Assembly: GCF_000300235.2 (NCBI RefSeq)
Contig: NZ_CP004388.1
Coordinates: forward strand, 973,501-1,037,500
DNA length: 64,000 nt
Direction of reading: 5' to 3'
Source of the DNA: Thalassospira xiamenensis M-5 = DSM 17429
GTDB lineage: Bacteria > Pseudomonadota > Alphaproteobacteria > Rhodospirillales > Thalassospiraceae
Shown here: one piece after another, positions 33,831 through 43,835 of the stretch
Position numbering within the stretch: position 1 is the stretch's first letter
Layout of the letters: every line of letters starts with the position of its first letter
Notes under the pieces: generated by a model
Seen by the model: the letters and a program-made list of their open reading frames with translations, nothing else
The model's database searches: none
What the model was told of the DNA's origin: nothing
Made by a program: the position numbers and the translations under genes

Positions 33831-34286
33831 ATGGACAATCATGATAACAATCCGCTCAGGCTTGAAAACTTCCTGTGCTTTTCTGTCTATGCGGCCAGTC
33901 ATGCGTTTAACCGTATCTATAAACCGCTTCTTGACGCGCTTGAGCTCACCTATCCGCAATATCTGGTGATGGTGACCCTGTGGGAGGAGGATGATCAGCC
34001 GGTTCGCAGCATTGGTGAAAAGCTGTTTCTGGAATCCAGCACCTTGACGCCTTTGCTTAAACGGCTTGAGGCGGCGGGACTGGTTAAACGTACCCGTGAT
34101 CCAAAGGATGAACGTTCCGTACGTATTACCCTGACAGCAGCGGGCAGGGAATTGCGGCAAAAGGCACTTGATGTACCGCGTTGTGTTGGCGAGGTGGCGG
34201 AACTTGATCTTTCGACAATCAAACGCCTGATCGATGATCTGGGCCAGTTGCGTGACAATCTTGAGGCAAATGCATCGCGGAAATAG
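33831..34286 (+). CDS. ohrR: OhrR-like MarR-family peroxide-sensing regulator
   Basis: A 151-residue winged-helix regulator, ATG 33831 with AAGGAG. The sequence NFLCFSVYAASHAFNRIYKPLL is the OhrR sensor region in two pieces. C16 is followed by Y30 and Y41 at the same spacings as the reactive cysteine and the two hydrogen-bonding tyrosines of known OhrR proteins. A second cysteine, C118 (VPRCVGE), could make the disulfide of two-Cys OhrRs. The DNA-binding wing reads KRTRDPKDERSVRITLT. Oxidation by organic hydroperoxide would release DNA. Its immediate divergent partner is the esterase, with ohr beyond it. Confidence 0.85.
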   Translation: MDNHDNNPLRLENFLCFSVYAASHAFNRIYKPLLDALELTYPQYLVMVTLWEEDDQPVRSIGEKLFLESSTLTPLLKRLEAAGLVKRTRDPKDERSVRITLTAAGRELRQKALDVPRCVGEVAELDLSTIKRLIDDLGQLRDNLEANASRK

Positions 34287-34313
34287 CGATGAAAACGTTC
34301 AAGCAAGCGGCGA

Positions 34314-34781
34314 CTAACGCTTGGATGTCGGTTTGCGCCGGTCCTGATGATAAGTCAGCGCCCAGCCAAGCACGGTTTTAATTGCTTCTTCGGGAAACGG
34401 GCGATCCAGCGCAAGCAGGATCGCCCGATTTCCTTCGCATTCCAGAACCCCGTCAAAATGGCTACGGACCCGATCAATCAGGTCGGTCTGGCAGTTGACG
34501 TAAATGGCGATCCGGTCGAGTGCCTTTGGTTTCCAGTCGGCCCGGATGGTCGTCCCCGACCCGGAGGGCGTTACCCATGCCGGTTCCCCCCATTTCAGGG
34601 TTTCCGTAATCATCCCAATAGGGATATTTGCCGCCAGTTCGAAAATCCATCCGCGAATTGTCATTAACGCCGAGCGGGCATCGTCGGGATAGCATGCGAA
34701 TTTGGTAGAAAGGTCAGCGGCCAGTTTGGGAACCGTGCCGGGGTCAGATCGGCCTATTCCGAAGGATTGCGTCTGGTTCAT
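34314..34781 (-). CDS. DUF1801 (YdhG-like) domain protein
   Basis: A 155-residue small soluble protein starting at ATG 34781 behind GGCAGGA. It has the DUF1801 pattern: helical start, then ITETLKWGEPAWVTPSGSGTTIR, then IAIYVNCQTDLIDRVR, ending in RAILLALDRPFPEEAIKTVL. The fold resembles SufE/NifU-type or viral-like folds but the family has no known activity. It converges with the OhrR-like gene. Confidence 0.8.
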   Translation of the reverse strand: MNQTQSFGIGRSDPGTVPKLAADLSTKFACYPDDARSALMTIRGWIFELAANIPIGMITETLKWGEPAWVTPSGSGTTIRADWKPKALDRIAIYVNCQTDLIDRVRSHFDGVLECEGNRAILLALDRPFPEEAIKTVLGWALTYHQDRRKPTSKR

Positions 34782-35026
34782 ATTCCTGCCCGGCATTGAA
34801 TGCATCAGCCAGACATCATAGCGCAGAAAAAGAAAGGGCGCGATGTCCTGGTGGAAATCGCGCCAAGTTTGCTGTCAGGGACAGCAGGGAGGCATACATC
34901 AAGGTTCAGATTGTCTGCGAGAACAGAAAACCACGTAATGCAGCCACCGGCATATCCCCATATGAGGAGGTTAAAAGCATATCGCCTATTCCGTCGAAGA
35001 TAGCGGGATGCGATTCGGGCATGGAA

Positions 35027-35054
35027 AAGGCTGCAAGCCGGAACTTGCAGCCTT
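35027..35054 (-). terminator. Intrinsic terminator after the MAPEG gene
   Basis: AAGGCTGCAAG pairs with CTTGCAGCCTT around a six-base loop. On the minus strand it follows the MAPEG stop and ends in TTTTCC. Confidence 0.75.
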
Positions 35055-35090
35055 GTAGGGGGCTGGTCCCAGAGCAGGGCCAGTTTTTAT

Positions 35091-35474
35091 CTAGATGCTT
35101 TGGATCAGAGGCCAGATGGCAGCGCAGAACATGACGGCATGCTGTATCAGCATGGAGGGGGCGACCAAGGCAATTGATGCGGTCAGGGTGCCCCAGGCGT
35201 GAAGAATCCGTGCGACAATGAAGGCCGCGGCAACCAGCCAGATGATGTCAGACGTTGCCAGAACAGCCTCGAGTGCGAGCACGACAAGAATACAGAAAGG
35301 CGCATTTTCGATGAAATTGCCATGCGCGCGTATCCGGCGTTGCAGGGCTTCGTCACCACCGTCGCCACGGGCCAGTTTAAGGTCGCGCCGCCGCAAGGAA
35401 ACATTCAGGCTAAGAGCGATCAGCATTAGGGCAAAAATGCCAGTCAGGCAGACGGTAACGGTGATCGGCAGCAT
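35091..35474 (-). CDS. MAPEG-family membrane protein
   Basis: About 127 residues with four membrane helices. The loop RRRDLKLARGDGGDEALQRR followed by IRAHGNFIENAPFCILVVLA is the MAPEG signature (R-A-H-x-N-x-x-E). Eukaryotic MAPEG proteins are glutathione-dependent enzymes; bacterial ones of this size are poorly characterised. AAAGGA lies eight bases from ATG 35474 and only two from ATG 35480, so I prefer the former; both give almost the same protein. A detoxification role would match the nearby peroxide genes but is not shown. Confidence 0.85.
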   Translation of the reverse strand: MLPITVTVCLTGIFALMLIALSLNVSLRRRDLKLARGDGGDEALQRRIRAHGNFIENAPFCILVVLALEAVLATSDIIWLVAAAFIVARILHAWGTLTASIALVAPSMLIQHAVMFCAAIWPLIQSI

Positions 35475-35550
35475 GTGCATGGTCCTTTGACGCGTTGCGA
35501 TGAAACAGCTTTGCCTGATTGGCGGGGCGATGCAAGAGGCAGCATGCAAA

Positions 35551-35572
35551 CAGGCCGGAAATATCCGGCCTG
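35551..35572 (-). terminator. Hairpin after the first chemoreceptor gene
   Basis: CAGGCCGGA and TCCGGCCTG form a nine-bp stem with loop AATA. Read on the minus strand it lies after the stop at 35604 and is followed by TTTG. Probable weak terminator. Confidence 0.6.
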
Positions 35573-35603
35573 TGCTTGGATCGGTTTGTCTGACTCTGCT
35601 GTG

Positions 35604-37418
35604 TTATTCGGCGGCGCGAAGCATGGTGGTCTGATATTGCCCCGATTTGCTTGTGGCTTCCGGGCTATCGCCTTGCACGCGCTTCATCGCGGTGATGAAA
35701 TCGCTGATCTTGCTGTTCAGGAAACCCGCCTGATGGGCGGTATGATCGGCATTTTCGTGCACCGTGATCGCGCTGTTGCCGACATCGGTAACACTGGATT
35801 GAATCGTGGTGACATTTTCCGAAACCCGTTTGGCACTTTCAGAAACGAAATCAACATTGCGGGCAATTTCGCGTGTTGTGGCGTTCTGTTCTTCGACGGC
35901 ACCGACAATGGCGGTGACATAACTATCGATGCTGTTAATCACGGTGCCGATATTAGTGATGGCATCGGTTGAATTGCGCGACACGCTTTGAATGCGTTCG
36001 ATCTTGCGGGTGATTTCATCCGTGGCCTTGGCCGTCTGATTGGCAAGGTTTTTGACTTCTCCCGCAACCACGGCAAATCCTTTGCCTGCTTCACCGGCGC
36101 GCGCGGCTTCGATCGTGGCGTTCAGGGCCAGAAGATTGGTCTGATCTGCAATCTGGGTAATCAGTTGCACGACTTGGCCCACTTCTTCTGCGACTTCCTG
36201 CAGGTTGCGCATTTCGGTCTGGGAGGTATTGGAATGTTCAACAGCGTTATGCGCAATCCCAGAAAACTGTGTGATCTGGGATGAGATTTCGTCAATCGCT
36301 GCAACCATTTGTTCGGTTGCAGCACTAAGCGACTGAGCACTTGCTGATGATTCTTCTGCCTCGGTGGCAACAGCACCGGCGAGCGATCCTGCCTGTGTAC
36401 TTTGGCTTTGCATGGTTTCGGCACGTGAGAGAACTTCATTGGCGCCTTTGACGATATCGGCAAACGTATTTACAAGAGTTTCGCAAAATTCTTTTACCAG
36501 TCGATCCGTCTCTGCCCGGCGTTTCTCATCAAGTGCGCGTTGTTGTTCTTGCATGGCTTCAAGTTCACGGGCCTTGATCATATCTGCCTGAAATACCCGC
36601 ATCGCATCGGCCATCTCGCCGACTTCATCGCGGAAGGCGGAAACCGGCACCGGTGTATCAAGTTTACCTTTTGCCAGATCGCCCAGAGCTTCTGTCAGGC
36701 GATGCAACGGACGGGTAATCGACCGTCCCAAAAGCCACGCCAAAAGTATGCCTGATACGAGCGCAAAGCCCGACAAAGCGGTGATCAGAGTTTTGCCCAT
36801 GCGTTCGTCTTCCAACGCCTTGTTCATTGACAGCTGGGTGTAGTTCGCGACTTCGGCAAGAAGGGCTTCAATGGCGGTATTAAGGTCTTTTTGCAATTTC
36901 TCTGTCGCGATGACAGCATCCGCGACGTCGGATGTGCTTGCCCCATTGTCAAGAGCTTTGAAAATGTTGGCGACGTTGGACTCGTAAGTGCGATGATCCG
37001 CTTCTATGCGCAAAAGGGCCGCTTCGACAGCGGCAAATTCTGTTCGGTCTGCATTATTTGAAAGCTCGGTGAGATAGGCTTTTACCATTCTGGTTGCTTC
37101 ACGGAGCTCCACATCGGACTGTTTTGAAATTTCATCGAAATTAGCCCGAACACTGGTTTCGCTCTCGCTATGGGAGTCCACATTGCGGAAACGCAGCGAC
37201 TTTTCCATCAGGATGGCTTGTTCAAGCTGATGCTGCGTGATTTTTTCAAGCATCAGTGTCAGAGGCAGGTCGCGCGCGGTAACCTGTTCCAGTTCATTGC
37301 CGATCACGGTCATTTTGTATACGGCGATGCTGCCAAGCAAACCTGAAGTTAACAACAGCCAGCCCGCAAGACTATATAGGCGCTGCGCAATATTTGACTT
37401 CCACACCCATCCAAACAT
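35604..37418 (-). CDS. Methyl-accepting chemotaxis protein with four-helix-type sensor
   Basis: A 604-residue chemoreceptor. TM1 is at about residues 13-33, a helical periplasmic sensor (four-helix-bundle type, [17 protein letters not shown]) spans ~40-195, TM2 lies at ~205-230, HAMP begins at [13 protein letters not shown], and the long cytoplasmic coiled coil contains the invariant hairpin [20 protein letters not shown]. It signals to CheA/CheW at the hairpin. Start ATG 37418 follows GAGGG. No ligand can be named. The gene lies directly before a second receptor on the same strand, with a terminator between. Confidence 0.93.
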   Translation of the reverse strand: MFGWVWKSNIAQRLYSLAGWLLLTSGLLGSIAVYKMTVIGNELEQVTARDLPLTLMLEKITQHQLEQAILMEKSLRFRNVDSHSESETSVRANFDEISKQSDVELREATRMVKAYLTELSNNADRTEFAAVEAALLRIEADHRTYESNVANIFKALDNGASTSDVADAVIATEKLQKDLNTAIEALLAEVANYTQLSMNKALEDERMGKTLITALSGFALVSGILLAWLLGRSITRPLHRLTEALGDLAKGKLDTPVPVSAFRDEVGEMADAMRVFQADMIKARELEAMQEQQRALDEKRRAETDRLVKEFCETLVNTFADIVKGANEVLSRAETMQSQSTQAGSLAGAVATEAEESSASAQSLSAATEQMVAAIDEISSQITQFSGIAHNAVEHSNTSQTEMRNLQEVAEEVGQVVQLITQIADQTNLLALNATIEAARAGEAGKGFAVVAGEVKNLANQTAKATDEITRKIERIQSVSRNSTDAITNIGTVINSIDSYVTAIVGAVEEQNATTREIARNVDFVSESAKRVSENVTTIQSSVTDVGNSAITVHENADHTAHQAGFLNSKISDFITAMKRVQGDSPEATSKSGQYQTTMLRAAE

Positions 37419-37555
37419 TTAGTTTCCCTCGCGAAAAAGCAGACGACAATTCCACTTGGGGTCGATGTTTGGTTGTTCAAGCTATCCAAAAGGGTGGCGT
37501 TTGCTATTTCCGGGTGTGGCGTGTTTTTTCGAACGAAGCGGTTCAACCGATTAAA

Positions 37556-37583
37556 ATGGGCGGCATCCGAAGGTGCCGCCCAT
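37556..37583 (-). terminator. Intrinsic terminator after the second chemoreceptor gene
   Basis: ATGGGCGGCA pairs with TGCCGCCCAT around an eight-base loop, and the minus strand continues TTTTAATC. It lies between the two receptor genes and ends the 37607-39682 transcript. Confidence 0.85.
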
Positions 37584-37606
37584 GCTGTTCTTCGTGCCCC
37601 GAAAGA

Positions 37607-39682
37607 CTAGATGTTACGCAACCGCTCAAGGAAGTTTTTGACCTGTGTATCAAGGTTGCGGGCCTGTTCGGCCAGTTCGGTTGCCCCGGCCTGCACGTTG
37701 GACGCGGCGTCGCCCGTTTGCTGGGACGTATTGCGTACGATCCCGATTGAGGAGGATACTTCGTTGGTGCCTGCCGCGGCCTGCTGGACATTGCCCGAAA
37801 TTTCGGCCGTGGCAGCGCCCTGTTGTTCGACCGCGGCGGCAATTGCGCCGGTGATTTCATTGATGTTGGAAATTGTTTCAGTGATCTTTTCAATCGCGCC
37901 GACGGTATTGTGGGTCTCGGACTGGATCGATCCGATCTGTTGGGCGATTTCCTCTGTCGCCTTGGCGGTCTGATTGGCAAGGTTTTTGACCTCGCTTGCG
38001 ACGACCGCAAAGCCTTTACCCGCTTCACCCGCGCGGGCGGCCTCGATGGTGGCGTTCAGGGCCAGAAGGTTGGTCTGGGACGCGATATCATTGATCAGGC
38101 TGACGACCTGACCGATGCGATCAGCGGCTTCGGCAAGGCCGGTGACCATGGCGTTGGCGCGTGATGCTTCGTCGACCGCATTGTTGGCGATTTCAGAAGA
38201 ACGTGCGACCTGCGAGCTGATTTCCTGAATGGAGGCAGAAAGTTCCTCACTTGCCGAAGCGACGGTCTGGACATTTGCACTGGCCTCGTCGGCAGCCGCA
38301 GCAACCACGGTTGCCTGTTCCGAGCTTTCGTTCGCGGCACAGCGCATCTGACGCGAGACTTTTTCCATATCGCCAGCACTGTCAGTGACATGAACAACGA
38401 TGGAGCCGACCGACTTTTCGAATTCGTCGGCCATCTGCAGGCGGGTGCGGTTGCGTTCTTCGCTGGCGCGATGTTCGGCTTCGCGTTTGTCGCGCTCGGC
38501 CTGCTGCATGCCCGCGGATGCTTCTTTGAAAGCTTCGAGCGCCTTGGCAATCGCACCAATTTCGTCGGACCGGTCATGATAGGGGACAGTGACGTTGAAA
38601 TTGCCCTTTTCCAGGTCGGCAATCACCCCGGCAACACGGGTCATCGGGCGGGCGACCATGGCGTTGGTCGACAGCAGGATCACCGCGATCACAACGATCA
38701 AAAGTACCACACCACCGATCAGGGTTGCATTGCGCAGGTCATCGGCCGGGGCATAAACGGTGGCAAGCGGCACGTTGACGACTACGCCCCACTGGTTGGC
38801 ATAACCTTCAATGGCGACCGGAACGATCAGGTGCATGACTTCGCCATCGTCAATCTGACCGGACTGGCCCGACTTCATCGCTTCAAGAATGGCCGCGTCG
38901 GTTGGATTGGCGGCATCAAGTTTGGTGCCGCGGATATCGGGGTTTTCATGGGCAACCCATGTGCCCTGTGCGGAAACAAGATTGACGGTGCCGGTGCCAA
39001 ACGGGGCCAGTTCGGCAAACCGTTCCGACAGCGCATTCAGTTCAAGATCGACACCCATAACACCAAGAAACTTTCCGCCACTGTCCTGCACCGGATAGAC
39101 AAACGATGTCAGAACCACATCGCGGCCCTGAATGTCATAGGTAATCGCATCGGTCAGGTAGGGCTTATTGGTGCGTTTGGGTTCAGTGTAATATTCATTG
39201 ACCTCCGGGTTATCGAGCCCGGTCAGGTGATAGGGGGTAATGCCGCCACCGAAGTTATAATAATAGGTGACATATTTTCCGCTGCCGTCGCCAAACGGTT
39301 CGCCTTCGCCCTTGTAATCGGCATCCTTGCCGTCAAGGGCGTTGGTTTCAAATCCGGACCACGCCCCGGCAAGGGACGGGTTATCCATCAGGGTGCGATT
39401 GAGGATTTCGTTATAGGCCTTGCGGTCTGCTCCGCCCTGTTCACGAAGTGCGCGAAAGGCACCTGCAAGGTTTTTGGCAACCAGCATCCCGCCATTCAGC
39501 ACCCGGCTGGCCTGTTCGGCATGGAACTGGCCAACGGCACGGGCTTCGCCCACGGTCAGCTCTTCGGTTGTTTTGCCGGTCTGGACAGTTTGAAGGAAGA
39601 TGCCGACGATCAGGCAGAAGGCAATTGCGAGTGCACTGACGCAGGTCAGCTTGGCACCAAGAGACATATTCGAAAATCGCAT
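37607..39682 (-). CDS. Methyl-accepting chemotaxis protein with double-CACHE sensor
   Basis: A 691-residue receptor. TM1 is at about residues 9-32. The periplasmic dCACHE domain (~35-300) contains the ligand-pocket pattern [11 protein letters not shown] ... [20 protein letters not shown] ... [10 protein letters not shown], followed by [16 protein letters not shown]2 is at ~325-350, then HAMP ([19 protein letters not shown]) and the signalling hairpin [20 protein letters not shown]. dCACHE receptors of this motif type often bind amino acids or amines. I start at ATG 39682, behind AGGGGA; a longer frame exists upstream. Confidence 0.92.
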   Translation of the reverse strand: MRFSNMSLGAKLTCVSALAIAFCLIVGIFLQTVQTGKTTEELTVGEARAVGQFHAEQASRVLNGGMLVAKNLAGAFRALREQGGADRKAYNEILNRTLMDNPSLAGAWSGFETNALDGKDADYKGEGEPFGDGSGKYVTYYYNFGGGITPYHLTGLDNPEVNEYYTEPKRTNKPYLTDAITYDIQGRDVVLTSFVYPVQDSGGKFLGVMGVDLELNALSERFAELAPFGTGTVNLVSAQGTWVAHENPDIRGTKLDAANPTDAAILEAMKSGQSGQIDDGEVMHLIVPVAIEGYANQWGVVVNVPLATVYAPADDLRNATLIGGVVLLIVVIAVILLSTNAMVARPMTRVAGVIADLEKGNFNVTVPYHDRSDEIGAIAKALEAFKEASAGMQQAERDKREAEHRASEERNRTRLQMADEFEKSVGSIVVHVTDSAGDMEKVSRQMRCAANESSEQATVVAAAADEASANVQTVASASEELSASIQEISSQVARSSEIANNAVDEASRANAMVTGLAEAADRIGQVVSLINDIASQTNLLALNATIEAARAGEAGKGFAVVASEVKNLANQTAKATEEIAQQIGSIQSETHNTVGAIEKITETISNINEITGAIAAAVEQQGAATAEISGNVQQAAAGTNEVSSSIGIVRNTSQQTGDAASNVQAGATELAEQARNLDTQVKNFLERLRNI

Positions 39683-39849
39683 TAAAGGTCCCCTCAGACA
39701 ATACCTATACTTATGTAGTATTCTTGGTAGTCCTTCCACGTTCTGCCTAACTCAGTGGGTTGGCAGATCCGAAAGGCAAATTATACCATCCACCCTATAC
39801 TTTAGGTAGTTCATAAATATCTGATTTGCAGAGGGGCAACGCGATTTTT

Positions 39850-42303
39850 TTATGAAATTTTCGTGCTTGAGTGGCTGGACTTGAAAAGCTGTTCGGCGGG
39901 GACCGGTTTGCTGAACAGGAAACCCTGCAATTCGTTACAGCCCTGCCTATGCAGGAAATCACGTTGGGCGGTTGTTTCGACCCCTTCGGCAGTGACTTTG
40001 AGGCCAAGGGTCCGTGCCATGGCAATCATGGCTTCGGCAAGGGCGGCATCATCGGTATTTTGCGGAATGCCTTTGATAAAGGCGCGATCAATTTTGATGC
40101 GTTCAATCGGCAGGCTTTTGATGGACCGCAAACACGAATAACCCGTGCCGAAATCATCAATCGCGACTGATACGCCAACCGCGCGCAATTCATGCAGGGT
40201 ATCGATCATGATATCTTCGTCCTGGATCATGCTTTCGGTGACTTCAATCTCCAACCATTTCGGATCAAGTCCGGTATTGGCCAGAACAGTTTGCACCGTT
40301 TTGGCAAAGCCCGGTGTGCGCATCTGGCGGACCGAAACATTGACCGCGATGCGGATTGGATCAAAACCTTCATCTTGCCAGCGGCGCGCCTGTGCGCAGG
40401 ATTCTTCAAGAACCCATTGGCCGATTTCGACAATCAACCCGCTTTGTTCCGCAATCGGGATGATTTCCGCCGGACCAAGAATGCCATTTTGGGGATGGTT
40501 CCACCGAATCAGGGTTTCGGTCCCGGTCATTTCACCGGTTTTTGCATCGACTTGCGGCTGATAATAAAGGGTCAGCTCACCCTTTTCCAGACCGCGACGC
40601 AATTCCAGGCTGCGCGTCATATAGTGCGTGGCACTTTCGGTCATTTCCGATTTATAAAACGCATAGGTGCGCCGCCCCTGATCCTTGGCGGCATACATTG
40701 CCGTGTCGGCCAGCCGGATCAGATCCTGTGGTGAATGGGCATTTTCGGGATAAAGGGCAATACCGATGCTGGCCGATAATGTCAGTTCATGGCCGACAAT
40801 ATAGAACGGCTTTTGCAGTTCATGAATGATGTGGCTGGCAAGGTTGCCTGCGGCGGCCTCGCTATGCATGTTTTCGCGGATAATCAGGAATTCGTCCCCG
40901 CCAAGGCGCGCGATGGTATCGGTTCGATCGGTCAGTGCCTTGATACGGGTCGCAACAATCAGCAAAACCTGATCACCGGCGGCATGGCCAAGTGTATCGT
41001 TAATATTCTTGAAGTCATCAAGATCAAGGAACAGGCAGGCGACCACCGATCCGGTACGTTCGCAGCGTTCAATCGCACGGTTCAGCCGGTCGGTCGCCAG
41101 AAGCCGGTTGGGCAGGCCGGTGAGGCCGTCATACTGGGCCAGGTAATGCAGTTCCTGTTCGGCCTGTCGGATGGCGGTGAGATCCGAAATCATCGCAACG
41201 AAATGGGTCAGGACGCCATCGTCGTCCTCGACCGCGATGATCTGCATCATGATGGAAATCGGATTGCCCGACATGTCGCGGGTTTCGATTTCGCGGTGCC
41301 AGTGGCGGCGTGTGCGCAGCGTATGGAACAGTTCCTGATAAAAGGCGGGCGGGAAGGCTTCTGGCACGATCATATAGGGCGGGCTGCCGACAACGTTCAT
41401 CGGGTCTGCGCCTGTAATCTGGCAATAGGCACGGTTGGCGCTGGTGATGTTCAGGTCCGGGTCAAGTATCAGAATACCATCCTGGGTGGTTTCAAATACT
41501 GTCATCGCCTGACGGAGCTTGTCATTGGTCAGACGTTGATCGGTAATGTCCTGCATCACGCCTATGATGCGCTGGGTGCCCTTGCGGTCATTGATATAGG
41601 ACTTGCCGCGTGCGCGGAACCAGCTTTGGGTGCCTTCGCATTGCTCGCCGCGGAAAACGACGTCGTAGAATTCGCCATGCAGAACGGCATATTCGAATGC
41701 CTTGCGGACCATGTCGCGATCACCGGATGCAACACGATGCAGAAAATCTTCCCAGCTTTCGGTGATTGTTTCTGCACTTTGATTTTCGTCGGGTAAAAAC
41801 TGCGCCAGACCGGTACTGTGCATTTTGCGGGTACTGACATCCACCTCCCAGCAGCTCATGCGGGCAGCATGCATGGCAAGCGACAACCGTTCCTGACTTT
41901 CACGAAGGGCGAGTTCTACCTCGCGGCGTTCCAGTGCCATCTGGATTGTCGCGTGTAGTTCACGTTCTGAAAACGGTTTTAACAAAAAGCCATAGGGCCG
42001 GGTTTGGCGCGCCCGTTCAAGGGTTGTATCCTCGGAATAAGCCGATAGATAGATGATCGGGATCATCAGATGTTCGGGGATGCCCGCCGCGGTTTCAATG
42101 CCGTCAATATCGCCGTCGATGCGGATATCCATCAGAATGATGTCAGGCGCATCGGTTTCAATCGCTTTCAAGGCATTGATACCGGCACTATGGACCGATG
42201 TCCGGTCATAGCCGAGCCGGGCAAGCTGTTGACGCAAATGCAGTGCGACGATCCGTTCATCTTCGACAATCATCACATGGATCGGCTTGCGCATGGCGAT
42301 CAT
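39850..42303 (-). CDS. Response regulator with PAS, GGDEF and EAL domains
   Basis: An 817-residue output protein. Receiver at ~1-120 (VMIVEDERIVALHL; phospho-acceptor in IILMDIRIDG; K in LLKPFSERE), two PAS units (~140-260, 270-385), GGDEF (~390-555) and EAL (~565-805). GGDEF is intact (ARLGGDEFLII), but the place of the inhibitory RxxD site reads DRTD, so allosteric product inhibition is probably lost. The EAL motif is ETL, yet the other catalytic residues remain (EVTESM, DDFGTGYSCL, KIDRAF, EGVET). The ATG at 42303 overlaps the stop of the kinase gene (TGATG), so receiver and kinase are translationally coupled. Confidence 0.92.
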   Translation of the reverse strand: MIAMRKPIHVMIVEDERIVALHLRQQLARLGYDRTSVHSAGINALKAIETDAPDIILMDIRIDGDIDGIETAAGIPEHLMIPIIYLSAYSEDTTLERARQTRPYGFLLKPFSERELHATIQMALERREVELALRESQERLSLAMHAARMSCWEVDVSTRKMHSTGLAQFLPDENQSAETITESWEDFLHRVASGDRDMVRKAFEYAVLHGEFYDVVFRGEQCEGTQSWFRARGKSYINDRKGTQRIIGVMQDITDQRLTNDKLRQAMTVFETTQDGILILDPDLNITSANRAYCQITGADPMNVVGSPPYMIVPEAFPPAFYQELFHTLRTRRHWHREIETRDMSGNPISIMMQIIAVEDDDGVLTHFVAMISDLTAIRQAEQELHYLAQYDGLTGLPNRLLATDRLNRAIERCERTGSVVACLFLDLDDFKNINDTLGHAAGDQVLLIVATRIKALTDRTDTIARLGGDEFLIIRENMHSEAAAGNLASHIIHELQKPFYIVGHELTLSASIGIALYPENAHSPQDLIRLADTAMYAAKDQGRRTYAFYKSEMTESATHYMTRSLELRRGLEKGELTLYYQPQVDAKTGEMTGTETLIRWNHPQNGILGPAEIIPIAEQSGLIVEIGQWVLEESCAQARRWQDEGFDPIRIAVNVSVRQMRTPGFAKTVQTVLANTGLDPKWLEIEVTESMIQDEDIMIDTLHELRAVGVSVAIDDFGTGYSCLRSIKSLPIERIKIDRAFIKGIPQNTDDAALAEAMIAMARTLGLKVTAEGVETTAQRDFLHRQGCNELQGFLFSKPVPAEQLFKSSHSSTKIS

Positions 42304-43394
42304 CAATCCTTTATCGTGAAGCGAATAGTGATGCGGGTTGGGTTGCGGGTGTGCATATCAAGGGTCCCGCCAAGCTGATCGGTCAGCAATTCAACCAGTT
42401 GCAGGCCAAGCCCGCTGCTGCTGTCGATATAGAAACTTTCCGGGAATCCGACCCCGTCATCGGTCAGGCTGAGTTCGATCTGGTTCGGGGCGATTTCGGT
42501 GGCGGAAAGGTTTATTGTGCCCTGTCTGTTACCGGGAAATGCGTGTTTGAGCGCATTGGTGATCAGTTCGTTGGTAATCAGGCCGCACGGCACGGCCGTT
42601 CCGATCGGAAGCGACACCGAACCCAGATCGCGTTCAAACCTGATGAGGTCGGGGTTGGTGTTAAAGGTCACCAGCAGCGAATTGATCAACGCATCACAGA
42701 AATAGTTGAAATCGACGCGCGAAACATCTTCGCTTTGATAAAGGGTCTGGTGGATTTGCGCCATGGACCGGACACGGTTGCAACTGTCGCGCAGAATTTC
42801 ACGCGCCAGATCGTCCTTCACATTGGCGGTTTGCATATCAAGCAGACTGTGAACGATTTGCAGATTGTTTTTGACCCGGTGATGGACTTCCGACAGCAGG
42901 ATTTCCTTTTCCTGCAAGGATTTTTCCAGACTTTCCTGACGGCTTTTGCGGTCTGAAATATCGACAATGGCGGCCAGGACCTGTACACGGTCGCCTTCGG
43001 CAATCGGGTTAAGGCCGATTTCCACCGGAAACTCGCTGCCATCCTTGCGCAGGGCATAAAGATCTCTCCCCGGTCCCATCGGGCGTGGTCCGGGGGCGGC
43101 GATGAAACTGTTGCGAAGCCCGGCATGATGATGGCGGAACCGATCTGGCACCAGCACATCGACCGGCTGGCCGAGTAATTCATCACGGGTATAACCGAAC
43201 ACCTTTTCGGTTTCGGCATTGACCATTTCAATAAGACCCTTGGCATCGACAAGAATCATCGCGTTCGGCGCATATTCAACAACGCGCCGGAATCGATGAT
43301 CTTCCTCGAATGCGACATGCGGTGCGGTCATCGTACTGCCCGATCCATCGGTGTGCGACGCCGACAAGTCTTTCATGTCTGACGTTTCGTTCAA
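42303..43394 (-). CDS. PAS-containing HWE/HisKA_2-type sensor histidine kinase
   Basis: A 363-residue soluble kinase. PAS at ~30-150 (YAPNAMILVDAKGLIEMVN ... LYALRKDGSEFPVEIGL), a short coiled coil, the HisKA_2 phospho-acceptor segment LLSEVHHRVKNNLQIVHSLL, and an ATPase domain with TNELITNALKHAF, DDGVGFPE and SGLGLQLVELL. No membrane segment is seen, so it senses a cytoplasmic cue. The only in-frame start with a ribosome-binding site is TTG 43394 (GGGAG upstream); ATG 43376 would shorten it by six residues. It sits before and overlaps the response-regulator gene, its likely partner. Confidence 0.9.
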   Translation of the reverse strand: MNETSDMKDLSASHTDGSGSTMTAPHVAFEEDHRFRRVVEYAPNAMILVDAKGLIEMVNAETEKVFGYTRDELLGQPVDVLVPDRFRHHHAGLRNSFIAAPGPRPMGPGRDLYALRKDGSEFPVEIGLNPIAEGDRVQVLAAIVDISDRKSRQESLEKSLQEKEILLSEVHHRVKNNLQIVHSLLDMQTANVKDDLAREILRDSCNRVRSMAQIHQTLYQSEDVSRVDFNYFCDALINSLLVTFNTNPDLIRFERDLGSVSLPIGTAVPCGLITNELITNALKHAFPGNRQGTINLSATEIAPNQIELSLTDDGVGFPESFYIDSSSGLGLQLVELLTDQLGGTLDMHTRNPTRITIRFTIKD

Positions 43395-43835
43395 TCATTT
43401 CTCTCCCGTGCAAGGCGGTCTCCCGCCTTAAAAAGGACAGGGACCCCCTGATCGTCGCCCGTTTTCTTCGCCCACTCCCGGCGGCTTTTTTGTTCCTGAC
43501 TGCACGGACAAGTAACAGTTACGACATATCAGCGCTCGGCAAGCTGGTTTCAACCACCCGTCGGTGTAGGTTTGGTTTTTTTCTTATATTTGCTGTATCC
43601 TGCTGATCCGATGCGCGAATTTTGCGTGTTACTATGCCCGCCCTCTCTGTCAGGGTGGGAGAAGTGACGGGGTGCGCCGGTTAAATCGCGCGTTGCAGTT
43701 CGGCCATGTCCGATCCGGACTTGATCTTGCAGGCCGGCGGGGATAGCTTCGCGCACGCACGGAATCCGGGTGATTTCAGGTGTGGCCGGATTTCCAGATA
43801 ATTCAACGATACAACTGACAAACAAGGTTTCAAAA
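43395..43835. other. Intergenic region upstream of lysK
   Basis: These 441 bases separate the divergent kinase and lysK genes and should hold both promoters. No convincing gene or RNA is seen; the open frames in it on either strand lack family resemblance. The AT-rich stretch around 43565-43605 (TTTGGTTTTTTTCTTATAT-like) is the most promoter-like part. Confidence 0.4.

Noticed and set aside
35988..38100. Two long similar stretches about 1.9 kb apart
   Set aside because: They are the conserved signalling hairpins of the two chemoreceptor genes, not a mobile repeat.
38390..39685. 431-residue open frame on the plus strand
   Set aside because: It lies fully opposite the dCACHE chemoreceptor, which has clear domains; the frame is a shadow without family features.
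40789..41796. 335-residue plus-strand open frame
   Set aside because: Antisense to the GGDEF-EAL response regulator.
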